Part shown: in pieces, positions 1-14,461 of the stretch
Position numbering within the stretch: position 1 is the first letter of the stretch
Layout: each line of letters opens with the position of its first letter
NCBI GenBank assembly: GCA_020736575.1
Contig: JAGPYM010000067.1
Coordinates: 1 to 64,000, forward strand
Reading direction: 5' to 3'
From: Thelonectria olida
Lineage: Eukaryota > Ascomycota > Sordariomycetes > Hypocreales > Nectriaceae
DNA length: 64,000 bases
The notes under the pieces: model-generated
Databases searched by the model: none
Told to the model about the DNA's origin: nothing
The model's input: the letters and a program-made list of their open reading frames with translations, nothing else
Position numbers and translations under genes: made by a program

Positions 1-3000
1 TTTAATATAATATTTTTATAATTTTATATTAACCTTTTTAAAAGGGCGCTATAAGACTCCCTATTAAGCTAATAAAATAATAACTTTTAACTATTACTAA
101 TATAAGTTAATAGTTTAAATAAGTAGGAAGTAGAAAAAATCTTATATATTAAATAGTAAAAGTAAGGTTATAAGTACTATTATAAAGTTCTTATAAATAG
201 CTTAAAAATATAGTTTTAATATAAGAACTATTAGCTAATTTTAAAAAAGTAGCTACTTTGAATTATTTTAAGTAATAGTATAAACTAATAGCTAGTAATA
301 ATAAACTATTTAATAAATATATAAGTAGAAAGATTTAAAAGTAATAGTAAGAAATTATATTATAATAAATAGAGTAATAAATAGTATAAAAGTAGTAAAA
401 AAGTAATAAACTTATTATAAAAATTATTTATTTAAAGGGGGCCTAGACTATTTTTAGCTATAAGGCTAATATCTAATTATAAATAATAAAAATAAAAAGA
501 GATAGAAATTAGTAAATATAATATAGCTAGAAAATAGTATTTTTAGCTTTTAAGCTAGTATTAAATTTATTCTTTTTAGTTATAATAAGATAAGAATTAA
601 GTGCCTTAAGGCTAATATAATTAGGGAAAGTAAGTAGTAAGAAAGTACTTACTTATAAAAGGCAGGGGAGTTTTTATAATAAGAAAGTAAAAGAGTTACT
701 AATATTAATTAGTATATATAGAGTTTAATAGTAATAAGCTATTAATCTTTATAATATTATAAGTATTATATATTTAATATAGTAAGGGTATTAGTAGTAA
801 TAGGATATTTAAATTATTATATATTTAATCTTATAAAAAGTATAATAGTTATAATAATAGCTTAGTAAACCTTCTATTAATAAGTTATAGTAAATAAAGC
901 TAAGGTTAGTAATTTATTTATTAGCTAGGTACTTTTTATATATTTTAAGTAAACTAGTAGTAAAGTTAATAAAGCTTAAAGGTAGAATATATTTATAAGA
1001 GTTAAAAGAAGTTAGTAAAGCTTATAAAATTACAAAGATATATAGGGTTATAAGGCTTCTATTTTTTTATAATATTAATATTTAGCTAATTTAGCTATTA
1101 AAAAGTTAGCTACTATCTAGCTATATAATTATAATAAACTTATAATAGTATAAATATTATAATAGTAATAGGCTTTTTTAAAACTTACTTTTTTTAATTA
1201 TAATAGTCTAGCTAGGAGCTAATTAATAGTATACTTAAAGTAGAAAATATAATTAACCTTTATAAGTTAGTAATAACTTAACTAAGAGGTATTATAAACT
1301 TATATAATAGTAGTAAAAAATAGAAGTAAAAATAAAGTAGGGAGTAAAATAAAAATAGCTACTTAAAAGTTAGTAGCTAGTTATTAGTAAGTAAGTAGTA
1401 GTAATAACTATAACTAATAAAATAATAATAGACTTATAAGTAAAAAGGTAGTTATTAAAAGAGAAAGAAATTAGTATAAAATAGTATATAAAAGTATATT
1501 TATAAGTAGCTAGAATGCTTATAAATAAGAGTATTAATAGGCTATTTATAATAATAGTTATTTATATATAAAGCTATTTATAATTAGATAAATAATATAA
1601 TTAAGCCAGATAAATAGCTATATAATTAACATACCTAATAGTAATAAAATTATAATCTATTAATAATTATACTAGTAAATAGTTATATAATTAATTAAAT
1701 AAATAATAGATAGTAATTAAATATAATAGTTATATAATAAGTAGTATTTATATTTACTATTATATATATTAGTAGTAATTATTAAAAGTAATATAATAGA
1801 GAATAATTAGGCTATAAATAGAAATATACTAAAAAGGGATAATAATAAGCGTAAGATTACTATTAGTTAGGCTAGGCGGGAGTATAATTAGTAGTAATTG
1901 CTCCCTAGGACTTAAAAGAATATAGTAACCTATTAGTATTATTGCTTTAAAAGGTGGGGGGTATTATTATAAGCGGCCTAATAGTTATTCCAAGCTGCTA
2001 CTATAAACTAGAAGCATATAGTAACTAGAATAAGCTAAAAACCGGGCCAAAGGTAAGCTAAGGCAGCCTAGTAGTAAGGCTATATAAATCTTATAGCGAG
2101 CCCGCTATAAGGAAAGACTCTTTCCTTTCTTTCTTTCTAGCTTTAAATATTTAATTTTTAAGCCACTCTCTATTACAACCACTTAAGTCCAGCCCCTTAT
2201 ACTTACTGCCTTTTATATACTTTTATAGCATTTTAGCTTTATATATTAAACCCCTTATACTATTTATAGGGATTTATTATATATTAATTTTATTTTTTAA
2301 GTTATTTTATAGTTTATAATATAGCTAGAAAGCTCTCTCTTTATATTTTTTAAAGTTTTTTATATTAAATATAATATAAAGTATATACTACTTTTTAAAA
2401 TACTCTATTAGTAAGTAATTGCCCTAATATAAGCTTATTAAGCCCTTTTATAATTACTTTTTATTTAGTTTTAAATATAAATACTTTTATTAAATAAATT
2501 TTAAAAAATCCATTTATATAAAATCTTCCTTTTAAATATTATATTATTATATCTATTTTAAATAGCTTAGCTTATTTATTACTTATTTAATTTATTACTT
2601 TTTATACTATTTAATTAGAGCTTATTTATTAAATTAATAATTCTAATTTAGTTTTTTATTTTTATTATTATAGCCTTATTTATTAAAATCTTATAATTAT
2701 AACTTAAAAGCTTATTATATTTTTAAATAATAATACTAATATTATACTATTTTTAATAAGGTATTATAATAATTTTTAAATAATTACTTATTACTTTTTT
2801 ACTATTTTTATATATTTTATTAGTCTTTTTTATTTTTATATAATTTATAATAGTACTTCTATTTCTATTTAAAGCTATATTATAATATATAATATTAGGT
2901 AGTAGTTTTTTATAAAGTTTATATATTTTATAGTAATAGTTAATTATATAAATACTAAAAGTAAATTAAAATTCCTAAAGAGAGCAAGTATATATTAAAG

Positions 3001-6000
3001 CGGCCTTTTATATATACTTTATATAAGTTCCCTTTAAGCAGCCGATAAGAGTTTACTTTATTCCAATCGCTCCCTATATATTTTATACTATTTTATAAGT
3101 ACTATTTAATTGCCCTATTTAATATAATACCTTTTTAATAGCCTTAGGGGTATATTAGTCTTAAATTTTATATTATAACTAGTTAAATATATTTTATACC
3201 TTATAAGTATTTTATTAAAACTAGGGTTCCTACTACTTTTAAATAGAAAATAAGTTCTAATTGTTCTCCGTATATATATATAAGGTTATTATATTAGTTA
3301 GTACTACTTTAATATTAGTTTAATTTATTCTATTCTATTTTAATTTATACTAGTTATTATAAAATATAAAAATTAAAAAATTATAAGAAAGTTATTAATT
3401 AGAGTAAGATTAAAAATAAGTAGGTATTAATATTTTATAAGACTTTAATTTAATAAATGCTTTACTAGTGCCCGCTAGATTCCCTTTTACCTATTAAAGC
3501 TAGGCTAACTAATTTATAAGTTGGCCCGTTTTTTAATTATAACTTAAAGCCGGGCTTATAGCAGGGCCCTGATAGCTTAGCTCCTTATAAATATATTTTT
3601 AAAATATTTCTTAAGTATTTATAATTATATTTTATTAAAATTATAAATTTTATAAAATATAATATTTATTCCATTCTTTAGTTAAATTTTATAATTCTAT
3701 TAGTTATATTTAATAGTTTTATTTTTAGTTTTTTAATATATAGTTTTTTATAAACTTAATATTATACTAGTATATTTTTAAATCTATTATTAAATAGTAT
3801 TTCTTTTAATTATTTAAAGTTTTTATTTATTTATATATATATTGTTTTAAAAAATATAATTATTTTTTATATTTATTATACTTGCCCTTTTTTATATTTA
3901 TATTATATTCCTTTTAAAGGTTATATTTTTTTATAAGTTAGGGAGTATTATTATTATTTTTCTATTATATATTTTTATTCTTTTTAATAGAAGTTTAAAA
4001 TCTTATATTATTTAAAGTATTATTTATATTATTAGCTATATTATTTTAAAAGGTTTATATTTAATTAATATATTAACTAATAAGGGGGTTATATTAGTAA
4101 AGCTATAAGTAATTTAAAAGTAAGTTATATTTTTATAATAGTATAATATAAAAATTAATTTTTTAATTTTTTCTTTTAATAAATACCTTAAAGTAATTAA
4201 TCTTATAAGTAATTTATTTATTTTTATATTTAAATAGTTTTCCTTTTATATTAAATATTTTATAAAAGTATATTCTTATCCTTTTATAATAGCTAGAAAT
4301 AGTTAATTATTTATTAATTAATTCTATTTATTTTTACTTTACTATTTACTAATATAATAAACTATTATCTTTTAATTTATACTTATAATATTATATACTA
4401 TTATAATAATATTTTATTATGTCTTTTTATTATATATAAAGCTCTTTTTAAAAGTTTTATAAATTTCTTTTACTTTAGCCAGTTCTATTATTTTATTATA
4501 AGTAGTATTTATTATTTTTTAATTATTTATATACATTTTAAACCTATTATTTTATAATTTTATTTTAAAAGCTATATATGTTATAAGGTTATATAATACT
4601 TTTTAAGTGAATTTAATACTAATTTACTATTTTAACTTGTTTATTATTATTATTATTAAAAAAGCTAATAATCTAAACATATAATAGAGGTTAATATAGG
4701 CCAAACCCTAGCCTTATATCTATTATAATAAGCTTTATAATAGGGCTTATAATTAGTTTAAAATAAAAGTCCCTATAAATAAACCTTACTTAAGGAACTT
4801 TATTCTAGCCTCTAATATAAAAGCACCTTTCTATCTAACTCTAGTCCATATAACTTAACTAATAATATAATATATAATAGCTAAAATGCCCAACTTCTTA
4901 TTAATTAAATATAATATAATCTAATTAAATAATAAAAGCTATATAGCTACTTACTATATATTAAAATATATAAATTTTCTTAAATATATTAAACTAATAA
5001 GAGATTTTAATAGGTATTTAAAGGAGTTATAACTCCTAAACATCCTATACTATTTAATATAAATATACTATTAAATATTAATTAAAAGATTAATCTAGTT
5101 ATTTTAAGTTATAAGATTCTAATTAAAAGATCTAATATATATTAATACTATTATAACTTCTTTAAATAGAAAGTTAAAAACCTTATATAACTTTTTAAAA
5201 GGAAAAGAAAAAACTATTTTAATAATAATAATAAGCAATTTATTAAAATAATCTAATTAAATGCCTATAAGCTATAGCTCTAGGAGCTATTATATATAGT
5301 AGTAATAATTTAAATGGTTGCTTAAAAGGCTATAAAGGACAATTTAAAAATAAAAAGTGGGTTAAATAGATATAAGGGTTAAAAAAGTAGGGGGGCTAAA
5401 AAGGTTAAATAAAAAAGGAAAGTTTAAAAAAGGTTAAAGTGGGTCTAAGGGCATTTAAACTAATAGAAATAAAATAAGGCAACTAGATAGTAAAATATAT
5501 TAAAAGTTTATATAAGAATAAAAATTACTAATTATAAAGTTAACTTATTTATATATAAGGCATTTTTAATACTAATATTTAAATATATTATATATTTTAT
5601 TTATACACTTTTTAAGTAAGGAGTATATGTATTTTATAAGAATAGTAATATATAAATATAATAACTAGTTTATATTTTCTTTTAAACTAGTATTATTAAT
5701 TTTAAAAATTACTTTTTTTATTATTTTATAAATTTATATTTATTATAAGAGAATATTATTAATAAGCAAGTTAGGGAATATATATTATATAATAATAAGC
5801 AGTTTAAGTTTTTAAGCTTGTTTTAAATCTAATAGTATAAGAAATAGTTTAAAAATACTATTTCCTATTTAAATAGTAAGTTTTTATTTTATTAAATTAA
5901 TAAGATTTTAATTTACTAGGCTTAAATTAAAAGCTTTTATAACTACTTACTTAATATAAGTGTTTTCTTAAAACTTTATTAAATAGCTTTATATTTTAAT

Positions 6001-8640
6001 AGGTTATTATAGTACTTTATTATAAATAATATTACTTCCTTTAAAACTAGCTACCTTTTAAACTATTATAAGAATTCTTATACTATTTTAGTTAATAAGG
6101 TTTATTTTTAGTAGTTTAGGGACTGGTTTTTATATAAAGTACTTAATAATATTTTATTTATATAAGTTAGCTTAAGCATTCTATTAAGTTATAATATTAA
6201 TATTATTATATTTAGCTTTTATTTATCCTTTATATAGACTTTATAATATTAAAAGTATAATACTACTAGAAATTTCTCTATTATTATAACTACTTTATAT
6301 TATTATAAAGGTTTTTTTTAGGATATTTTAATTAATTTTATTATCTTTAAATATATTAATTAATACTTCTACTTATTTTTTATTTTTATAAACCTAGCAA
6401 TCTCCTAAGCAGGTTTTATTATATATTATATATTATATTTCCTATTCTCCCTTCTACTAAGGCCTATAAGGGTAGTATGTATTATTGTTACTATTTTTAT
6501 AAGTAGGATAATTATTATTATAATATACTATTTAATATATTAGGGCATATTTATATTATTTATTATAATATATTAGTTTAATTATAATTATAATAGTTAC
6601 TACTAGAATTCTAATAGCTATTCTAACTGCTATTTAAAGTTTATTCTATTAGTTAGTATTATTTAAGCATTTCTTACTTTTTAAAATAGGTTTAAACTTC
6701 TAATTAGCTTTATTAGGGTTTTAATACTTACTTTTAAAATATCCTTTCTTTTTATAATTCTAATAAATAACTTATAAGTAGTTTTACTAAGTGGCTTTAA
6801 GTTTTATTAGTCCTAAGTTTATATTATAAAAGGTATTATTTTAATAGGCTTTTTTTTTTACCTTATTATTTTTTATTTAATACTAGTTAGGGTAATAGAA
6901 ATTATAAGAGGTATTCCTTTCTATATAATATTTTTAAGCCATTTTCTTTTTATATTTATACTATTTTTTATTAATTTTAATAGCTATAGTAATATATTTT
7001 ATAAAGGTTTTAAATTATTTTACTTTATATATTTTATTTTTAACTTTATTTTTAAATCCCTTATAATAGATTTAATAAGTATATTATTATTCCATTTAAA
7101 TTTAATTGCAACTTATTAAAATATAATAATATAAGTAGTAGTAAATATAAGTTATTTAATTTAATAGATATTAGTAGCTATTTACTATTTTTTATTAACT
7201 ATTTTAAATATATTTTTAAGTGCAGTTTTAAAGTTATCTTATTTTAAAAAGATATTAACTATATTTTAATCTTAACTAATATTATTATTATACTTAAAAT
7301 AGTCCCTTATAATAGGTTTAAACTAAGTGGCTATAGTTCCCTCTATATAATTATAAGTATATATAACCCTTTTTTTAATTAAAGCAAGTCTATATAAAAA
7401 CTATTAGAAATAGGTCCTAAAGTATATAAGAAAAGGCATAATATTTTTAAAGCTTCTATTAAAAGGTTCTAATTAAAATAGTTTAACTATTTTACTAGGG
7501 TTATATTTTCTATTTTATTAAATAGCTAGGGCTTATTTTTTTTAATTTTACACTTAAATGTAAAATTGATTAATTAAGTTTTAAAGTTATTAAATTTAAA
7601 TAGTAACTTTTATATTATTAGGTAAAGTATTATAAGCTAGGGGCGAGTTATTTAATATAAAGTTAAAAGTATTAGTAAGTTAACTTTTAAATATAATTAT
7701 AATAGTATAATATTACTTAAATAATATAATAACTTTTTAAATAAGAGCTTTTAATATATAATAATCTAGTTAATTTCTAATAAATAAAATTAAAAGGTTT
7801 TAAGTTTATATTAATAGAAAGATTAGGGTATTAGTAATTTAAATAATATAATAGGTTATTATATCTAGTAATATACTTAAAGTAAATAAATATAACCAAA
7901 TTGTATATTAAAAGCTAAAATAGTTATATTTATTTAATATACTAAATAAATATATTTATATATTAAGGGTATATATACTAGCTTACTAGTTAGGGATAAG
8001 TTTAGTTTGCTAGCTTATTACTAATAAGTAAGTTAAAAAGTCTAGCTTACTTATATAAAGTGAGTTTAGGATTTAATATTATATAAAAGTAGGTCTATTA
8101 TAGGTTTACTAGTAGTAACTGCTTAGTTCCAGCCTGGGCTATAATATTATATAGCTTCTATTATTTAATTAAATTATATTATATTTAATTAATAAAAAGT
8201 TAAGCATTTTAGCTATTATATATTATATTATTAGTTAAGTTATATAAACTAGAGTTAAATAAATAGAGTAGGTACTTTTATATGACAAGCCTAAAATAAG
8301 GTTTTTTAAATAAGGTTTACTAAATAGGGACTTTTACTTTAAGACTAACTATAAGCTATATTAAAAAGCTTATTATAATAAATATAAGGCTAGGGTTTAG
8401 CTTATATTAACTTCTATTATATACCTAAATTATTAGCTTTTTTAATAATAATAATATAAGAATTTTTAAAATTTAAATTAAAAATATATTAAATAAATAT
8501 AGTTATATCTTAAATTTCTATATAAAATATATTAAAAGTATTAAAAGTAATATAAGTAATAAGTATTACTTTAAAATTTGTAATTATTTCTATTACTCTT
8601 TTTATAATTAGTCCCTTAACTATACTTTTTACATACTTTA
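1..8640. repeat. AT-rich, RIP-degraded repeat block without genes
   Basis: This stretch is extremely AT-rich, dense in TA steps and in TAG/TAA in every frame, and contains no long ORF. That is the expected product of repeat-induced point mutation acting on old transposons. Small islands keep some GC (about 1850-2110, 2990-3090 and 3470-3600) and may be less mutated element edges. Two stretches, about 4640-5545 on the plus strand and about 8150-8470 in reverse, resemble the degraded repeat family also seen at 11166, 21300, 22077, 45976 and 63640. The original elements cannot be named from what remains. Confidence 0.8.
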
Positions 8641-8849
8641 AAAGTGGAGCGGAGACTTCTACTAGGTCAGACCACCTATTTGGGGCTTAGTTGTACATAA
8701 GCTTGCTGCCTAAAATACTAAAGTGCTCTCTAAGCCTCTCGGAGGCCTCCCGTTGCAAACCTGGAATATTAGTGTGTGATCAGTCTTCCATTTCTTCAAG
8801 AGTGGCACTCTAATCTGGACCATATCAAAAGCCTCCGAGGCGCTTCGCA

Positions 8850-11157
8850 ATGCTTTGTTCGTCATGCCTCGGTCATTTTCAGTACTCTAATCGCATTCAT
8901 CAGCAATTCTCCCCCCTCAAATTTGCGGAGGTCGAGGCATTAAAACAGTCTCCGGCGAGCGAAGATGTGATCCGACGACTCCAACAAGACGCGGATACTT
9001 TCAAGGAGGCTACCCACGACTTGCGCAGTATATGTCCATGGTTCCGAGGAGAGTTGGGCGACCTGCCTAAAGAGGTGCTCGATAGAGAGCCAGAGATAAA
9101 GATTTGGGACAATCCACGTTCAGGTGTCGATATCGCTGAAAAAGCACAACTCGGATGTGGACTTTGTTCGAGGATTTGCACGCTCGCGTCTTACATGCCC
9201 AAGTTTCAACGCTCGAATTCCGAAGATCATGAGTTTCAAGAACTACCACCTCAAGTCCCTAGCCCGGAGAACATAAAGTGGATCGAGGTGGAAAGTTGGC
9301 TCGAGCTAAAGCCCGCATCTCTTAAACCACAGAGTCTTCGTTTTCTATTCAGGGCTATTCGAGGGTCTTGCGACTATGACTGGCTTGACTTCAGCTTATT
9401 TCTACGTCACGACGGTAAGGTTTCGTTTCCCATTCATATAATACGATAAGCTTACCAGGCTTAGGAAATGGCTTGTCAATCTCAACTCCGACTGGAATGA
9501 CGTCTAATGATCCTTCATGTCTTCGATTCTTGGCTAATGCCTTATCCCTCTGTCTCCAATCTCACACCGCTTGTCGCCAGGAGAATCTAGACAGGTGGAT
9601 ACCCAGTCGGCTTATTGAAATCAGGGAGCTCGAGAATGTCAGGCTGGTGGCTCGAGATGAGCTGCGGACAATGAATCCGGATAAACAAGTCGATTACTTC
9701 ACACTAAGCCATGTGTGGGGCCTGGAACAGTTTCTCACTCTGACTACTCATAATCTTCCCACTCTAGTGAAGGGAATTCAACTGTCTATGCTCCCAGTTG
9801 GTTTCCAACACGCAGTCGAACTGGCCAGACAACTTGGCGGGCAATATCTTTGGATTGATTCACTATGGTGAGTGGCCCATGTGGCGAACGGATGTCCAAA
9901 ACACAAGAAACTCACAATGAATAGCATTATTCAAGACTCTCCAGAAGATTGGGCCGCTGAATCCAGATCCATGGACCAAGTCTACGCAAATGGCATATGC
10001 AACCTAGCCGCCTGTGACAACACTAATTCAAATCAAGGCCTCTATTATAACCGCGATCCACTCATGGGCCTCCCTCTGATAGTAGATGTGTCGTGGGATG
10101 ACTACCTTGAGACTTTCACCGCGCTTACCCCGTGGTTCGAGATGATTATTGATCATGCTCCCCTCTACAAGCGAGGATGGGTAGCCCAGGAGAGGCAACT
10201 AAGCCCTCGCACTATACATCTTACAGTATTTCCTGTCTGGGAATGCAGGGATTTGGTTCTCTCGGAGACTTTTCCCACTCCACACGTTCACGGGACGTGT
10301 GGCCCACTGACAATGTCCACGAAACTCAGTATAGATTTCACAGACTGGAATGCAGTAATCGAAAACTACAGTGGCTGTGCCTTGACCAAGGATGGCGACA
10401 AATTGATCGCACTTTGTGGCATCGCCAAAGCCTTGTCGAAGAAGCTTGGTCAACAATACTTCGCTGGCATATGGGGAAGCAATTTACTCCAGGGATTGTT
10501 GTGGCAAGTTTATAAATATCTTGAAGGTATGGACATGGATACGGTCCGGTACAGAAACTACGTTGGTATGAGAATCTCGATTATGTTATCTTTTCCCTCC
10601 TGAGAATTGCACGACTAACTAGGTTGTGTTCCTTTCCTGCAGCACCCTCCTGGTCCTGGGCTTCCGTAGACGGACCAGTGTATCCATTCACAACATCCAT
10701 TGATGCTCCCTTGGTTGAAATCCTCGATGTGCAAACTCAGTCGATCAGCGGCGACCAGTTTGGGCAACTGACTGGAGGACATTTAACCGTGCGTGGGATT
10801 TTGTTCGAGTTCCCCCCATTGGCGGCATTTATGGATGATTTGGAGCGGTTTCGCGACCGGCCTAGATTCGATGACTGGGCGATGAGTTTGGATGACTGTG
10901 GTGATGATTATTACAAAAACAAAACCTGGTTCCTCCCCTTGGCCGTCGCCCCAGCCGCTTCCCGGCGATTGAACTTAGAGATATGCGGTATCTTAATACA
11001 AGAGATGGATGATTGCTCGGAAACAACGGTCTTCACCCGCGTGGGTTTCGCTATTGTCGCTAATGACGGCGAAATTGCAAACTCTACCTGGTATCTCAAC
11101 AATTGGATTTTACGACCTTGGAGCCCTGAGTATGTTAAGATTGTAACTCTTAAATAG
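8850..11157 (+). CDS. HET-domain (heterokaryon incompatibility) protein
   Basis: Four exons: 8850-9414, 9465-9867 (or from 9459; both acceptors keep frame), 9925-10565 and 10643-11157, giving about 707 residues. The HET core is clear: YFTLSHVWG near residue 266, then a Leu-rich LPVGFQHAV-like stretch. The motif YLWIDSLC-IIQDSPEDW is created only by splicing across the 9868-9924 intron, where TG joins C to make the Cys. The late HET motif APSWSWASVDG is completed by the 10566-10642 intron. HET proteins trigger growth arrest or cell death when genetically different hyphae fuse. The N-terminus carries a CxxC (residues 3-6). The stop codon lies 9 bp from a degraded transposon, so the 3' UTR must run into it. 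No ankyrin, NACHT or other partner domain is visible. The family call is secure; the specificity is unknown. Confidence 0.88.
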
Positions 11158-11165
11158 TTTTGCAA

Positions 11166-12145
11166 TTAGTAATTTTTATTATTATATAAACTTTTTAGTA
11201 TATTTTACTATCTAATTGCCTTATTTTATTTTTATTAGTATAAATACTTTTAGATTTATTTTAAGCTTTTTTTAACTTTTCTTTTTAATTTAATTTTTTT
11301 AATTTATTTATTTTTTAACTTTTATAATTATTTAACTTTTTATATTTAGTAATTTTTATTATTATATAAACTTTTTAATATATTTTACTATTTAATTATT
11401 TTATTTTATTTTCTTATTTTAATACTTTTAAATCTATTTTAACTTTTATTAAATTTTTTTTTTATGTAATCTTTTTTACTTCCCACTTTTTTAACTTTTA
11501 TATTATTTAACCCACTTTTTATTTTTAAACTTTCCTTTTCTTTTAAATAACTATTTAAATTATTATTATTATATATACCAGCTTTTAATACTATAGCCTA
11601 AAATTATTTAATTAGATTTTTTTAATAAATTTCTTTTATTATTATTAAGCTTGTTTTCTTTTCTTTTTAAAAAGTTACTTATAGTTTTTAACTTTTTATT
11701 TAAAAATTTATAATTATATTCTTATATATCAAGTTTTTAATTAGAATTTAATAGCTTAAAATAACTAAAACAACTTTTAAATTACTTTATAAAATCTTTT
11801 ATTTATTAAATATATTTAAAAAACTTTATATATTTTAATTTATAATATTTAGCTTTTATATTTTTACTATTTTATATTATAATTTATTTAATTAGTAAAA
11901 AGTTAATTATATTAAATATTATATATTATAAAATAAATTAAATTATATATACTAAAGTTTAATAAAGTAGTACTTATATATTAAAAGCTTAAAATAAGAT
12001 TCCTTAAATAAGCTTTATTTAATAGAAATTTATATTTTAACACTAATTATAAACCCTATTTATAAGCTTATTATAATTAATATAAAACTATAGTTTAGCT
12101 TATATTAACTATTATTATTTGCTTAAAATTTAGCTTTTTATAAAT
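11166..12145 (-). repeat. RIP-degraded repeat, family copy, reverse orientation
   Basis: This block has the same layout as the copies at 22077-22960 and 45976-46868. It begins with AGTAATTTTTATTATTAT and ends with a tract like AAGCTTATTATAAT followed by AATAATAATAAG. A near-identical 50-nt segment occurs twice, at 11166 and at 11346, so the first 180 bp is partly duplicated. No coding frame survives. It directly follows the HET gene. Confidence 0.6.
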
Positions 12146-13666
12146 AATAATAAGTTTTATATAACTAGTTTTTAAACTATAAAACATCTTATAAATAAGC
12201 TTATAATAGCTACGTTTTAAATTGCAATTTCTATATAAAAAGTAAAAAATAAAAAAAACCTAAAGCTGTTTTATATATTATAAGCTCTTATTCTTATTTT
12301 TATATATTACTTATCCAACCTAAGTGTACTATTGCGCGCCATTTCTTTATATATAAATTTGGGGAATACTAGGCCTTATTAGTAATAGAAGATAGTCAGA
12401 AGCTGTTAATAGTTCGAATAGGCCCTAGTTTATATTGTTTAGGAGGGCTGGTTTGAGATGGGTGATGCGATGCCTTCGTGAGCCTGGAATCGGCAGTGAT
12501 CGCTGTGTGGCAAGCATCATCTTTCCAAGCCCCGAGGGCTCATCGTCAAGCTCTTGGAGATCTATCGTCATTCGACCGGCGTAAAACAGTTCATAAGGCT
12601 TTTTACATCTCCCTGGGAGCTGAAATCCTTTCATGGAGCTCAATATGTGAGGCCCGGCACAACACCATATCATTGCATGCTCAGTGCTTGCGAGGCGCAG
12701 ACTGACTGCGACATGTTTCGAGTAGAGGCTGTGTAGTCCAAGTGACTAACGTCTGATTAAATATTTTACTTCTGCAAGCTATAAAGTTGACAATGCATTA
12801 ATATTTGGACGGAACGAATGGGGTCTGCACCTTAAACATTGTTGTCTTCCATGCGCCCTGTCTCATTGATATGGACACGCATTGCACCGAAACTGTCCAT
12901 GATACAGTACAACCCAAGGGCAGTGCGAAGTGCGCCGACTCCCTTATCAATGCAAACTTGGGGGCCAACGTCACGCAGACTTGGAAAAGGTCGACTTTTC
13001 GGCCCAGGCATTGCCCAACACAAACATCGTCGAGCCGAGTCTGGCCGCTGCAAGAAGCCTCGAGAGTGAAGCGTAAAGATTGCGAAAACGCCACCAACAC
13101 CTCCTTGCGTCCGAATAATCTTCTTCCTGTCTCACATGAGTTCTCAAAGGCAGACAAGTACCGCACCGTCAATTGAATAGGGGGGAGGGGGGGATGGTCA
13201 TCTGCCACTATCCCACCCTTCGTTGCAGCTGAATGGGGTCGAGAATGCAGAGGCTGTACCCTTCTGGGCTCATTTATGCGCCCAGGAGGGTGGCATCCGT
13301 GGGATAGTGCATCTCGGCACGGAGGAGACGGCTTGGCCAGAATGCCAATGAGGCTCTGCCGTCGCCGTGGCGGTCCGCGTCGCGCCGCCCCGTCCTCAGC
13401 GTCGAGTCAATTTGCAGAGATGTTGCAGTCGTGATGTCCTTACTGCACATGATCACATCGCCTGTGTGCTGGCAACCAACCGGCGCAAGTTCGCAAGAGC
13501 CTCATGGCCGCATGAGTCTGCAACCATTCGGCCGCCGAGTATTTAATCAGGCGGCAAACCGTACGGGGGAATGGCTTGAAGCTAAGCTGGCTTATTCTTC
13601 CCTCGGAAACAAAAGGTTGAGCACTGCCTTCGCCAATCTGTCATTGCCATCACTGTTGTCGTGGCC
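12146..13666. other. Intergenic region, no supported gene
   Basis: AT-rich to about 12350, then of normal composition. ORFs of 60-136 codons exist on both strands between 12425 and 13456, but they overlap each other in several frames and show no recognisable motif or splice-consistent extension. I see no gene here. A TATTTAA motif near 13539 lies upstream of the small gene that follows. Confidence 0.5.
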
Positions 13667-13984
13667 ATGGCTGAGCCGGTTCGAGTTCCCGATTACAGGC
13701 TGCGAAAGGATGTACTTGAGCAGTGGCTCTGGTATCGCTTTAACACCGTCATTGACGTATATGTGGGTGGCCAACCTGACGAGACAGGTCCTCTGTCTAA
13801 CTCCATCGCTACAGCCCATCAACACGTACTACGTCTTCTACTTACCCGAGGGCGCAGAGCTCACTGATGTACGAATACCCATACATAGCGCGATTTATGC
13901 TGTAGATCTGATATTCGCTTCCAGGATGAGAGGAGACAACTCCGGAAACTAAAGAACAAGATGACGTTTTCGCCTCCGGAATAG
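13667..13984 (+). CDS. Small three-exon protein, 67 residues, unknown function
   Basis: Exons 13667-13756, 13815-13868 and 13925-13984 are separated by introns of 58 and 56 nt, with donors GTATAT and GTACGA and acceptors CTACAG and TTCCAG. All three exons are in phase 0. The product starts MAEPVRVPDYRLRKDVLEQW, continues with a Tyr/Val-rich segment, and ends with a charged helix (DERRQLRKLKNK) before SPPE. The exon 2-3 junction ELTD-DERRQLRKLK reads as one smooth amphipathic helix, which is the main reason to trust the splicing. I do not recognise the family. No signal peptide or membrane segment is visible. It could instead be a fragment of a larger ancestral gene. Confidence 0.55.
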
Positions 13985-14382
13985 ATGGATCCAAGAGAGT
14001 GGTGAAGAGGATGCCGCACACATGTGAGGCGTGTTGGTTGAAAGGGTGTGTGCTAGTTGGTGCGCTGGGCAGGGGTGGAAGCAAGCAAACCCGAGCTGCT
14101 CACTAGCTCCCGTATCTAGAGGTACATGCACAGTTATTTACAGTACTAAAGTTACTGTACAGAATGAAGAGCCCTGCAGAATACGTGGGTGCGTGGCTGT
14201 TGTCCTGTGGACAAGTGGCCAAGGACTCGTGGTTCGCCCACGGAACGATGCTTCGCCGACCCAGGGGCTTCAGGTATCAATTCTGCCCTGTTCTGTTTCA
14301 GTGAACCGAAGCATCGAAATCGTAAATCCACTTTGTTCAATGTCAACCTTACAAAACGCACAGCAACCTATGCCTTTTTCCA

Positions 14383-14393
14383 TATAATAAATA
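14383..14393 (+). promoter_or_regulatory. TATA-like box upstream of CorA-like gene
   Basis: TATAATAAATA lies about 70 bp before the ATG at 14462 in otherwise GC-balanced sequence. That is a usual distance for a fungal TATA element. It is the only such motif close to this start. Confidence 0.4.
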
Positions 14394-14461
14394 CCGGCCC
14401 AACACCCTCTCGATAAGGATACGCTGTCTAAAATAACTCTTACTCGCTATTCTTCACCGAA

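Noticed and set aside
4640..5545. Naming the degraded repeat family as a specific transposon
   Set aside because: The Lys-rich tail hints at a DDE transposase, but the mutation load and the 15-bp duplication leave classification open.
12798..13208. 136-codon minus-strand ORF with a 123-codon ORF opposite it
   Set aside because: Several overlapping frames are open in this GC-rich stretch, none has a recognisable motif, and no splice signals extend them.
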